Positions 51,856 to 59,697 of a DNA stretch of 64,000 bases are shown here, in pieces. A program made the position numbers and the translations under genes. The stretch is taken from NCBI RefSeq assembly GCF_026385485.1, contig NZ_JANIDX010000003.1, positions 124,001 to 188,000 of the forward strand, in the 5' to 3' direction. Positions within the stretch are counted from its first letter, which is position 1, and the number at the start of each line of letters is the position of its first letter. The notes beneath the pieces were generated by a model, which worked only from the letters and a program-made list of their open reading frames with translations, made no database searches and was not told the DNA's origin. This DNA is from Bombella pollinis. Its GTDB lineage: Bacteria; Pseudomonadota; Alphaproteobacteria; Acetobacterales; Acetobacteraceae.

Positions 51856-52737
51856 ATGCACCCTCAAACAATTCAGGTCTTTTTGCCATTTGGTAATCCG
51901 CAAAGTCTTCGTGTGGCCTGGGTGACGACCCGCCTTGTAAATGTCATTGAGATTCCAAGGGCGCAGCTGGATCGTTTTATGAGGATGTCAGAAGCTCAAG
52001 CTGTGGGGCTTTATTTTTTGTTTGGTGAAGATGAACAAACAGAACATCCCCAAGTTTATATAGGGCAAACAGAGCGGCTAGGTGAGCGATTAAAAGAGCA
52101 TAATAGGAGTAAGGATTTTTGGAATAAAGCAGTGGTGGTTGTATCGCGTGCGGAGAGCTTGAATGTAGCACATGGTCGCTTTCTGGAAGCAATGGCGATA
52201 CAAAAAACAAAAGAGGTGGAACGGTACATATTGAGCAACGGTAATACGGGTATTTTGCCGCAAGTTCATCCTTCTATAAAAGCCGAATGTGTAGAGTTAT
52301 TTGGAACGATTGATATTTTATTGACAACCCTAGGGTATCCTCTTTTTGAACTAAAATTGAAAAGGAGTGTCGCTAAAGGGCAGGTGAGAGAGGATGAGAA
52401 GCTTTCTGAGGTAGAGAAATTATTTTTCTGCCGAGGAGATGGCGTGGAAGGGTGCGGTATTTATACGGAAGAGGGGATGGTCGTTCTTAAAGGCTCTTAC
52501 GGGCGAGTAGAATCAAAGGGTTTGAGGGCTTATTCCCCGAGCTGTGTCGCACAACGAGAGAGGGCTATTAAGGAAGGGATATTGAAGTGGGAGGGGCAGA
52601 AATTACGGTTAATGCAAGATAGAGTTTTTACAAATCCATCCCCTGCCGCTAGTTTTTTATTGGGGCGTGCAGCAAATGGATGGATAGAATGGAAGGATGA
52701 GACAGGGCACACATTGTCGGAATGTGTCAGGGAGTAA
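51856..52737 (+). CDS. GIY-YIG nuclease-like protein with DUF4357
   Basis: A 293-residue protein with an N-terminal GIY-YIG-type region: GLYFLFGEDE, then VYIGQTERLGERLKEHN with the likely catalytic Arg, and a Glu in RFLEAMAI. The C terminus (about 235-290) matches the DUF4357 pattern, with NPSPAASFLLGRAANGWIEWKD. Such proteins are often found in accessory and defence-type loci; the target is unknown. The gene is visibly more A+T-rich than its neighbours and stands alone between two housekeeping genes, which suggests horizontal acquisition. ATG at 51856 has GGGAG eight bases upstream; a GTG three codons earlier is less likely. Confidence 0.83.
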   Translation: MHPQTIQVFLPFGNPQSLRVAWVTTRLVNVIEIPRAQLDRFMRMSEAQAVGLYFLFGEDEQTEHPQVYIGQTERLGERLKEHNRSKDFWNKAVVVVSRAESLNVAHGRFLEAMAIQKTKEVERYILSNGNTGILPQVHPSIKAECVELFGTIDILLTTLGYPLFELKLKRSVAKGQVREDEKLSEVEKLFFCRGDGVEGCGIYTEEGMVVLKGSYGRVESKGLRAYSPSCVAQRERAIKEGILKWEGQKLRLMQDRVFTNPSPAASFLLGRAANGWIEWKDETGHTLSECVRE

Positions 52738-52749
52738 AGTGAAGGTGCA

Positions 52750-53457
52750 TTATTCGTCTTGCGCCTTTAAGTAATAAGCGCGTTCTATTTTACCATCGGC
52801 TTTAAACTCATAGACGAGCGGGGTGCCGGTGGGGAGTTCTAGCGTGCAGGTTTCTGCCGGGCTGAGGCTGTTTAGTTGACTGATGAGCGCGCGCATAACC
52901 GTCCCATGGGTGATGACAAGTAGGGATTGCCCCGCCTGTAAGCTGGGGCGGAGTGTGTTTTGCCAATAAGGAAGGACGCGCTTTATGGTCGTAGCGAGGC
53001 TCTCTCCTTTGGGGAGGTCAGCGCGGGGGAGGCTGCCATAGCGCGGGTCATGGCCGGGATAATGGGGGCTGTTTTCCTCAACTTCCGGTGGGGTAATGGC
53101 AAAGCCGCGCCGCCATTGCTGGACCTGCTCAGCCCCATAGCGGGCAATAATGTCGTTTTTCTCCAGCCCTTGTAGGGCACCGTAATGACGTTCATTTAGC
53201 CGCCAGCTTTTATGTTCGGGGAGCCATGTTTGGTTCAGCTCATCCAAGCAATGCCATAAAGTATGGATGGTGCGTTTGAGCATAGAGCAATGAGCTGCAT
53301 GGAACTGGAAGCCATGCGCGCGCATCAGGCGGCCTGCTCTTCTGGCTTCTTCATGACCTGCGGGGGAGAGGTCTAAATCATACCATCCGGTGAAGAGATT
53401 AGCATGATTACCAAGGCTTTGCCCGTGGCGCATGAGCACGAGTCTTGCATGGGTCAT
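52750..53457 (-). CDS. gpmA: 2,3-bisphosphoglycerate-dependent phosphoglycerate mutase
   Basis: Interconverts 3- and 2-phosphoglycerate in lower glycolysis. The phosphohistidine motif LMRHGQSLGN is at residues 8-17 (His11), followed by NLFTGWYDLDLSPAGHEEA, LNERHYGALQGLEK with the proton-donor Glu, and VITHGTVMRALI. 235 residues, normal. Start at 53457. It converges with the GIY-YIG gene and is divergent from the hdeD-like gene. Confidence 0.94.
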   Translation of the reverse strand: MTHARLVLMRHGQSLGNHANLFTGWYDLDLSPAGHEEARRAGRLMRAHGFQFHAAHCSMLKRTIHTLWHCLDELNQTWLPEHKSWRLNERHYGALQGLEKNDIIARYGAEQVQQWRRGFAITPPEVEENSPHYPGHDPRYGSLPRADLPKGESLATTIKRVLPYWQNTLRPSLQAGQSLLVITHGTVMRALISQLNSLSPAETCTLELPTGTPLVYEFKADGKIERAYYLKAQDE

Positions 53458-53613
53458 GGGGCCTCCCTCTTAATGGTTAGGGCTGTAACGCTACAAGAGG
53501 ATTATAAAGGACGCCAAGAGAGAATGCCCCGCCTATCATGCATGGCTTCCCATACTTGCCAGATGGTTAAGGATGCGCCATGCAGAAAGAGTGATTGTAG
53601 AAGGAGGTCGTCC

Positions 53614-54153
53614 ATGGTGGAAAAGAAAGAAGGCTCGTTACTACAGCAGGAAGGTAATTCCGGCTTGATTATGGGGATATTGATTGTCATTGCAGGCCTT
53701 GTAATGGCCATAACGCCGGTATTGACCTTCATCTCCCTCACAGCGTTGATCGCTGCTTTATTGTTCGTGGCAGGGATTTGTACATTGGTTGATGTCTTCC
53801 GCCGTAATGCCATGGAGCGCAAAATGCTTGATGGGCTTTTGGGGATATGTTTTATCGTCCTAGCGGGTCTGATTTTCTTTAATCCGATTGGTGCCGCGAT
53901 TGGTTTAACGGTGTGGATCGCCGCTTGGTTCATCGTCCGTGGTGTGATGGAGCTTGCAGGTATGGGGGCCTCTCCCTATGGCCGTGGTTTTATGGCGATT
54001 GATGCGTTAGTGAATATCGTTCTCGGTGTGATGCTGCTGTGCTTAAACCCCATCACCGCACAGGCTGCTTTAGGCTTTTATGTAGCGATTAGTTTGATTT
54101 TCTGGGGTTTTTCTTTGATTTACCGGAGCGCGTTACTGAAGCATTTGCTCTAA
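53614..54153 (+). CDS. HdeD-family membrane protein
   Basis: Small integral membrane protein of 179 residues (DUF308/HdeD type) with six predicted helices arranged as three repeats, for example GILIVIAGLVMAITPVLTF, LLGICFIVLAGLIFF and IDALVNIVLGVMLLCL. In E. coli HdeD is linked to acid resistance; acetic acid bacteria live in acid, so this fits, but the function is inferred. ATG at 53614 follows GAAGGAGGTCGTCC; the frame is open 70 codons upstream without a ribosome site there. Confidence 0.87.
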   Translation: MVEKKEGSLLQQEGNSGLIMGILIVIAGLVMAITPVLTFISLTALIAALLFVAGICTLVDVFRRNAMERKMLDGLLGICFIVLAGLIFFNPIGAAIGLTVWIAAWFIVRGVMELAGMGASPYGRGFMAIDALVNIVLGVMLLCLNPITAQAALGFYVAISLIFWGFSLIYRSALLKHLL

Positions 54154-54179
54154 ATGCGTTGATGATGGCATACCATAAG

Positions 54180-54222
54180 TATAAAGATGCCCGGCCTCGC
54201 ATAGTGGCTGGGTATCTTTATA
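54180..54222 (+). terminator. Hairpin terminator after the hdeD-like gene
   Basis: Long stem TATAAAGATGCCCGGCC/GGCTGGGTATCTTTATA with a few mismatches or wobble pairs and a loop of about nine bases; the distal arm ends in TTTATATA. It lies 27 bases past the stop. Confidence 0.65.
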
Positions 54223-54242
54223 TAGGGGTATGAGACGGATGA

Positions 54243-54884
54243 GTGAAAACGGGGGAATGTTCTCTCTCTATAAAGAATGGCATGTGGGCTGTGGTCATTC
54301 TTCTTGTTGGCTATATTGGGGGGCATGCTGCTTATGCTGAGGATGCGGCCTCTCCGGCCCCAATACCTGTTCGTGCCGGTTTGCTTACAAAGTCAGCGCG
54401 TATTGGGACGTGGGGGTATGGTTGTGCGTACCCTGATAAAACGGGCAAAGCTCATATAATTAGTTGTGGGGTTGGTGGGCCTTTTCGTTCAGGTGTGTTG
54501 GCGGGGGCTATGGGTGGGTCTGCAATCTTTTTGCGCGTAACGTCTGATGTGGCGCAGAAGCCGATCGCCCAACAATTTTGGGGGGTTCTTGTAATATTTC
54601 CCAGAGCTGTGGCAGTTGACCAAACAGTGCCAGCGCAACTTGTGGTAGATCAGACGCATAAAGTTTTAATTCCATGGGCGTTTTGTAGCTTTTTAGGATG
54701 TCAGACTATTGCTAGGGTTCTCTATGAGGATTTTCTCCAGATAATGAAGGCGGGAAAGCAGGCGCGTTTTATAGCGAAGCAGAAAGATGGCACGCTATGG
54801 TCTTACGATTTTACCCTGGATGGGGTGAATACGGGCATTACACAGATTAACCAGTGGATTGAGCATGGTGAGTTAACCCCTTAA
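54243..54884 (+). CDS. IalB-like secreted protein, copy 1
   Basis: Resembles the invasion-associated locus B (IalB) family, secreted proteins linked to host interaction in Bartonella and widespread in alphaproteobacteria with unknown function. A hydrophobic signal (WAVVILLVGYIGG) ends near AAYA-ED. Family pattern: WGYGCAYP, a later Cys in SCGVG, FWGVLVIFPRAVAVDQTVPAQLVVD, the C-x5-C pair in CSFLGC and a closing QWIEHGEL. 213 residues. Start GTG at 54243; an ATG at codon 14 is possible. First of four tandem copies. Confidence 0.78.
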   Translation: MKTGECSLSIKNGMWAVVILLVGYIGGHAAYAEDAASPAPIPVRAGLLTKSARIGTWGYGCAYPDKTGKAHIISCGVGGPFRSGVLAGAMGGSAIFLRVTSDVAQKPIAQQFWGVLVIFPRAVAVDQTVPAQLVVDQTHKVLIPWAFCSFLGCQTIARVLYEDFLQIMKAGKQARFIAKQKDGTLWSYDFTLDGVNTGITQINQWIEHGELTP

Positions 54885-55019
54885 TCGTGCATTAAGGCAT
54901 TAACTAACAGAGTTTTTAAGGAATATAGGCAGAGGCATTGGGCGTGTAGTGCTGGCTTTGCGGGGTAAATGCGTTAGCGTCCGTTGCAAAATATGCCTAT
55001 GATAAGGATAAAGATAAGA

Positions 55020-55637
55020 ATGATGCGTTTTGTAAAAGGCGGCCTATGCGCGCTGGCTGTGTGTCTTGCTGGTAGCTCTTATGCTCATGCAGGAACCTCC
55101 CCTGATGCTGTACCAGCAAGTCCCGGCTTTGTGAAAAAAGCGATGACAATGGGTCCATGGGGGTATGGGTGTGTCTATCCGGGTAAGGCTAGTCCAGCAA
55201 GTGCTACGGTATGTATGGTAGGCCGTGCTTTTGCCATAGGTAAGACCCCCTAGCAAACTAGCAAAAATGGGATGGTGATGTTTTTACGTCAAACAACGGA
55301 TATGAAGGCTCGACCCATTGCGCAGCAGCCTTGGGGGGTTTCCGTCGTTTTCCCGGCATCTGTGGCGGTGGACCAAAGCGTGCCTGCTCAGTTAGTTATT
55401 GAGCAAGGTCCGACTTTGTCTATTAATTGGCGGTCTTGTACAGATTTAGGATGCAGCGTACGGATTCCGGCTATACCGGAGGCTGTTATTCAGGCTTTGA
55501 AGACTAAAAAACAGGCGCATTTCACTGCAAAGCAGAAGAACGGCACAGTCTATTCTTATGACTTTTCTTTGGATGTTGTAAATACAGGTCTAACACAGGT
55601 TGATAGCTGGATTGAGCATGGTGAATTAATCCCCTAA
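55020..55637 (+). pseudogene. IalB-like secreted protein, copy 2, interrupted by an in-frame TAG
   Basis: Full-length homologue of copy 1 (signal peptide GLCALAVCLAGSSYAHA, WGYGCVYP, PWGVSVVFPASVAVDQ, CTDLGC, SWIEHGEL) except for one TAG at 55251-55253. Upstream (ending IGKTP) and downstream (QTSKNGMVMFLRQ) parts are in the same frame and align with copy 1 through the stop, so no base has been lost or gained. Either it is a recent nonsense mutation (one base from CAG, AAG, TGG or others), a sequencing error, or the TAG is read through; it is followed by CAA. A shorter restart at 55272 would lack a signal peptide. No frameshift is present. Confidence 0.75.
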
Positions 55638-55709
55638 TATGTGGATTATGATGGAGTGGGTTGCGAACTCCCATATTATTTGGGGGCTATGCTCTCGTAA
55701 ATAGAGATA

Positions 55710-55740
55710 CCCAGCCTTCATTATAAGGCTGGGCGTTTTT
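55710..55740 (+). terminator. Terminator between IalB-like copies 2 and 3
   Basis: Perfect 9-base stem CCCAGCCTT/AAGGCTGGG with a 6-base loop, followed by CGTTTTT. It separates copies 1-2 from copies 3-4 in transcription. Confidence 0.88.
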
Positions 55741-55753
55741 GTAAGGGGCTATC

Positions 55754-56440
55754 ATGGTACGTTTTGTTCTGCAAAAGAGGGTAATGCCGTTGGTAAAGAG
55801 CGGCCTCTTGGCTTGCCTCTTATGTTGGGGCAGTAACGCTTTTGCGCGCGTGGATTGGGGGAATCCTCATCTGCCTTTTGATACAGGTACTGAGCAGGTG
55901 AGAGGCGCGGTAAGGACGAGTTTGGCGCGGAACTGGTGGAGCTGGGGGTTGGGATGCCTCCCCGGGACGCCAGAGTGGCATAATAACGTTAACAAATGTT
56001 GGGTTAGTCGTCCTTTTATGGGAGGGACAGTAACAGATAATTTTTTATCAGGTGGCGAGATATTCTTAGCGCGTGAGGAAGCCCCATCGTCGCAGCATCC
56101 ATGGTTTGTGCTGGTTATCTTCCCAGATATGGTAGAGGCAGACCAGAGCAGCCCTCTACAGCTTGTGGTGGACCACGGCCCACCAATGGCAATAGGGTGG
56201 GATGTGTGTTACGGTAAGAAATGCAAAGCGGCGTTTCGCCCCGAGGTATCAAACGCGTTTGTACAATCTCTTAAACAAGCAAAACATGCCCATCTGACAG
56301 TGACGTTGAAGAATGGCACAAAATGGTTCTACAATCTGGGCTTTATGAACTTTCGGTTCATGCTTGATAATGTGACCAGATTTACTGAGACGCAGCCGGA
56401 ATGTCAGTCCTGTGAGGTCCCAAAAGCAGCAGGGCCATAA
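55754..56440 (+). CDS. IalB-like secreted protein, copy 3 (divergent)
   Basis: 228 residues with signal peptide (LLACLLCWGSNAFA). It keeps the family frame but is the most divergent copy: WWSWGLGCLPG replaces WGYGC, a longer loop follows, then HPWFVLVIFPDMVEADQSSPLQLVVDHG and CYGKKC. The end departs from the others: in place of the WIEHGEL tail it has FTETQPECQSCEVPK with a second CxxC pair. This gives six or more cysteines in the mature part, so disulfides are likely. Starts 13 bases after the terminator, with a GGGG ribosome site. Confidence 0.72.
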   Translation: MVRFVLQKRVMPLVKSGLLACLLCWGSNAFARVDWGNPHLPFDTGTEQVRGAVRTSLARNWWSWGLGCLPGTPEWHNNVNKCWVSRPFMGGTVTDNFLSGGEIFLAREEAPSSQHPWFVLVIFPDMVEADQSSPLQLVVDHGPPMAIGWDVCYGKKCKAAFRPEVSNAFVQSLKQAKHAHLTVTLKNGTKWFYNLGFMNFRFMLDNVTRFTETQPECQSCEVPKAAGP

Positions 56441-56448
56441 GGGGGGGT

Positions 56449-57126
56449 ATGAGAGCGGTGTGGGAAGGAATGAAAATGCGGCATGATGGTTATATGTTTG
56501 GGGGTGTGCTTGCTGCATTGCTCGTATTTTTTATGCCGGTACCAGCATGGGCGGATGAGGCGGCTCTTGTTGCGTCTGTCACGCAAAAAGGTGGGGGCAT
56601 GCCGGAGATTATGGCCGCAGAGCATCCGGGTGTTGCTGCGCGGTCCGCTTTTGCAGGGCCGTGGCGTTATGGCTGTGCGTATCCTGCCAAAGGCAGCCCA
56701 CAAGTGACGCAATTTTGCATTATTCAGCTTGAGCATATGAGCGGCACAACGATTGATAGCGGTTTTCTCCTCTTTACACACACCACACCGAATATGAAGA
56801 CAGCCCCTTTGGCACAACAGCCATGGGAGATAAGCTTTAACTTACCCACGCGCTTGCCATTTGGGATGCAGGCTGCGCCGTCTCTCCGTATTGACCAAGG
56901 GACGACTATCCCGCTGACGATACAATCATGCGATGGTACGGGCTGCATGGTGCAGCAGGCTTTGACGGCTGAGCAGCTTCAGGCCCTAGCAACGGGGCAA
57001 ATGGGGTATTTAAGCGCGCAAACAAAGCAGGGTGAGGCGTGGTCCTACAGCTTTTCCTTAGCGGATATTCAGCTTGGGATGAGGGAGATTGAGAGCTGGG
57101 CCGCTCAAGGAGCCTTGGCCCCCTAA
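56449..57126 (+). CDS. IalB-like secreted protein, copy 4
   Basis: 225 residues. Signal peptide GGVLAALLVFFMPVPAWA-D. Family pattern: WRYGCAYPAKG, FCIIQLEHMSG, LAQQPWEISFNLPTRLPFG, SLRIDQG, CDGTGC and the closing ESWAAQGALAP. The ATG at 56449 is used, but ATGs at 56470 and 56476 follow GGAAGGA and would give a more normal signal peptide. It starts nine bases after copy 3 and ends 25 bases before proA. Confidence 0.75.
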   Translation: MRAVWEGMKMRHDGYMFGGVLAALLVFFMPVPAWADEAALVASVTQKGGGMPEIMAAEHPGVAARSAFAGPWRYGCAYPAKGSPQVTQFCIIQLEHMSGTTIDSGFLLFTHTTPNMKTAPLAQQPWEISFNLPTRLPFGMQAAPSLRIDQGTTIPLTIQSCDGTGCMVQQALTAEQLQALATGQMGYLSAQTKQGEAWSYSFSLADIQLGMREIESWAAQGALAP

Positions 57127-57151
57127 TGTAGGGTAGGGAGGGAGATAGGTC

Positions 57152-58393
57152 ATGCCTATGACGGTGCAACATCTCGCACAGCGTGCGCGTATAGCGGCTC
57201 AGAGTGTGGCTCTAAGCCCGACAAAACAGCGTCAAGACGCCCTGTACCATATAGCTGCTGCATTGCGGGCGGATAAGGCGGCTGTGCTGGCAGCGAACCA
57301 GCATGATATAGGTGGGTCTGCTCTTAGCCCTTCTTTACAAGCGCGATTAACATTAACAGATGAGCGTTTGGAAGGAATGGCCCGTAAGGCCGAGGCTCTT
57401 GCGGAGATGGAGGACCCTGTTGGGCAGGTTCTAGGGGAATGGGAACGGCCCAATGGCTTAAAAATCCGCCGTGTTGCCATAGCGTTGGGGGTGTTAGGCC
57501 TAATCTTCGAGCATCGCTTGGTGATAGGCTGGGATGCGGCATTACAAAGTCTTTGGTCAGGCAATGCGATACTGCTTTGCGGTGGGGCGGAGAGTGCCCA
57601 TAGTATGCAGGCCCTTCATGAAGTGATTCAGCGTGGCTTGCGACAGGCGGGCTTGCCAGAAGATGCCGTTCTTCTCATTCCACATGGGGATGCGGCACAG
57701 CGTGCGGCCTTATTGCAGGCTGTTGGGTTGGTTGATTTCATCATTCCCCGTGGCGATCGCGCTTTGACAGAGCGTATCAAGCGGGAATCACGCGTGCCGG
57801 TTTTGGCGCATGCGGCGGGGTTGTGCCATAGCTATATTCATGCTGCGGCAGAGCCTATGATGGCAAGGCGTGTGCTGCGTAATGCCAAGCTGCGTAGTCC
57901 CGGCATATGTGGGGCGACAGAAACGCTCTTAATAGATGCTGCCATTGCACCGCAGCTTCTCCCGTTGATTGTAGCAGACCTCGGCGCAGAGGGCTGTAGC
58001 TTTCGCGCGAATGAGGCCGCCTGTGCCCTTCTGCCAACCTTGCCTGCGGCAACAGAGGAGGATTTCGCGACAGAATGGTTGGATAAAGTGCTTAATATCG
58101 CTGTTGTGGCCAATATTGACGAGGCCCTAGCGCATATTGCACGTTTTTCCTCCCACCATACTGAAGCGATTTTGACAGAGGATGAAGCCGTAGCGCGTTA
58201 TTTTATGGCGCGTATTCCGAGTGCTATTGTGATGTGGAATAGCTCGACCCAGTTTAGCGATGGTGGGGAGTTCGGCCTTGGGGGAGAGGTGGCGATTGTG
58301 GCAGAGCGTGCCATACCACGCGGGCCGATTGGGCCTTTTCAACTAACGAGTTATCGTTATGAGGTGCATGGGGCGGGGCATATACGGCCATAA
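57152..58393 (+). CDS. proA: Glutamate-5-semialdehyde dehydrogenase (divergent ProA)
   Basis: Reduces glutamyl-5-phosphate to glutamate semialdehyde in proline synthesis. Overall length (413), order of motifs and the catalytic Cys253 in SPGICGATETLL fit ProA, as do IIPRGDRAL, HHTEAILTEDEAVAR and the FSDGGEFGLGGEVAI end. One normally well-conserved stretch is unusual: at residues 119-129 the sequence is FEHRLVIGWDA where ProA proteins read YE(A/S)RPNVTxDA. Glu, Arg and Asp remain but the Pro-Asn is lost. It may be an altered or less active enzyme. proB is not in this window. Confidence 0.85.
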   Translation: MPMTVQHLAQRARIAAQSVALSPTKQRQDALYHIAAALRADKAAVLAANQHDIGGSALSPSLQARLTLTDERLEGMARKAEALAEMEDPVGQVLGEWERPNGLKIRRVAIALGVLGLIFEHRLVIGWDAALQSLWSGNAILLCGGAESAHSMQALHEVIQRGLRQAGLPEDAVLLIPHGDAAQRAALLQAVGLVDFIIPRGDRALTERIKRESRVPVLAHAAGLCHSYIHAAAEPMMARRVLRNAKLRSPGICGATETLLIDAAIAPQLLPLIVADLGAEGCSFRANEAACALLPTLPAATEEDFATEWLDKVLNIAVVANIDEALAHIARFSSHHTEAILTEDEAVARYFMARIPSAIVMWNSSTQFSDGGEFGLGGEVAIVAERAIPRGPIGPFQLTSYRYEVHGAGHIRP

Positions 58394-58480
58394 TGATGAG
58401 ATAAGGGCTGCTTGACTTCCCCTTGAGGAAAGAAGAGGGTAGGGGGTGTTTTAGAAACGTTCGTTGAGGAAGGAGCCTCT

Positions 58481-59521
58481 ATGTCACGCATTGTAAAAGA
58501 TGCCCGCCAAACCGAGCATCAACGGGCTGTTGATAGGCGGAGTTTTGTCTCTGGGGTTGCCGCTTTTGGGTCACTTTCCTTATTTTCATCCGCTCAAGCT
58601 GCGGCGGGGCCGTCTGTTATGCAGACGCACGAGGCAGGGGGGTTATTGGACCCTGTGACGCGTTATCCCGCTCCCCCTTTTGCGCAACAACCGCAGAATT
58701 GGCCCGGCCTGCAAAGTGCGATGACCCCTCGCCCTGATTGTGGGGAGGCGCATTATCAAGGCTCCGGTCGGCTTGCGGGACGTAAGGCGTTGATCACTGG
58801 TGGGGATTCCGGCATTGGGCGGGCCGTGGCGATTGCTTATGCGCGCGAGGGGGCCGATGTTGCTATCAGCTACTTGCCGCAAGAGGAAAGTGATGCGCGT
58901 GAGGTTGAGGCTCTTATCCGTCAAGCAGGGCGAAAAGCCGTGTTATTGCCGGGTGATATTCGTAAGGAAGCAACCTGCCAGACAATCATACATAAAGCGG
59001 TCGATGCGCTGGGTGGGTTGGATATTCTGGTTAATAATGCAGGGCGGCAGCATTATTGTGAGGATATTCTTGAGCTTACGACTGAGGAGTTTGACTGGAC
59101 AGTCAAGACGAATCTTTACGCACTCTTTTGGCTTGTAAAAGCGGCCATACCGCATATGCCAAAAGGTAGTGCGATTATTAATACGACCTCCCGCAATGCG
59201 TATCAGCCTAACCCTATTCTGGTTGATTATGCGATGACGAAGGCCGGTATAGCCAATATGACCCATAGCTTGGCCCGGCAGCTTCTCCCACGTGGCATCC
59301 GGGTGAATGCTGTGGCACCGGGACCATTTTGGACGCCTCTCCAAGTATGTGGGGCACAGCCGCAATCAGTTGTACAACATTTTGGGGAGGAGACGCCTTA
59401 CCACCGCCCCGGTCAGCCGGTGGAGATTGCCCCGGTTTATGTCACGCTGGCGTCTCAAGAGAGCAGCTATGTGACGGGGCAAGTCTGGGGCATTACCGGT
59501 GGTGATGGCGTACCGGGGTAA
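58481..59521 (+). CDS. Tat-exported short-chain dehydrogenase (YghA-like)
   Basis: 346-residue SDR most like E. coli YghA/B. subtilis general stress protein 39. The N terminus has VDRRSFVSGVAAFG with arginines 19 and 20 and a hydrophobic stretch ending SAQA-A: a Tat signal. The enzyme part has ITGGDSGIGRAVAIAYA (NADP loop), NNAGRQHY, the Ser in NTTSRNAYQ, the catalytic YAMTKAG, and VAPGPFWTPLQV. The Tat route exports folded proteins with bound cofactor, so this would be a periplasmic or membrane-side dehydrogenase. The substrate is unknown. Confidence 0.88.
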   Translation: MSRIVKDARQTEHQRAVDRRSFVSGVAAFGSLSLFSSAQAAAGPSVMQTHEAGGLLDPVTRYPAPPFAQQPQNWPGLQSAMTPRPDCGEAHYQGSGRLAGRKALITGGDSGIGRAVAIAYAREGADVAISYLPQEESDAREVEALIRQAGRKAVLLPGDIRKEATCQTIIHKAVDALGGLDILVNNAGRQHYCEDILELTTEEFDWTVKTNLYALFWLVKAAIPHMPKGSAIINTTSRNAYQPNPILVDYAMTKAGIANMTHSLARQLLPRGIRVNAVAPGPFWTPLQVCGAQPQSVVQHFGEETPYHRPGQPVEIAPVYVTLASQESSYVTGQVWGITGGDGVPG

Positions 59522-59697
59522 GGTGTGATGCCGCTTATGCAATGTGGTGGCAGCCTGCATGGTTGCCCCCCTTGCAGGGGAGCTTTGGGGTGAGAGGAGG
59601 ATAGAGCGAGATATTTTTTCGCTTCTGTAACATTCTCTGGATTGTCGAGCGAACATGCTGTAATAGAGCCGCCAAGGAGACCGAGAGAAGGATAGTC

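Noticed and set aside
53404..53613. Longer N terminus for the HdeD-like protein
   Set aside because: The upstream extension overlaps the gpmA start region, has no ribosome site and would place a Cys/Arg-rich segment before the first helix; the ATG at 53614 has an excellent site.
55251..55253. Pyrrolysine read through the TAG in IalB-like copy 2
   Set aside because: No pyl genes or tRNA are seen here, and other genes in the window do not use TAG internally.
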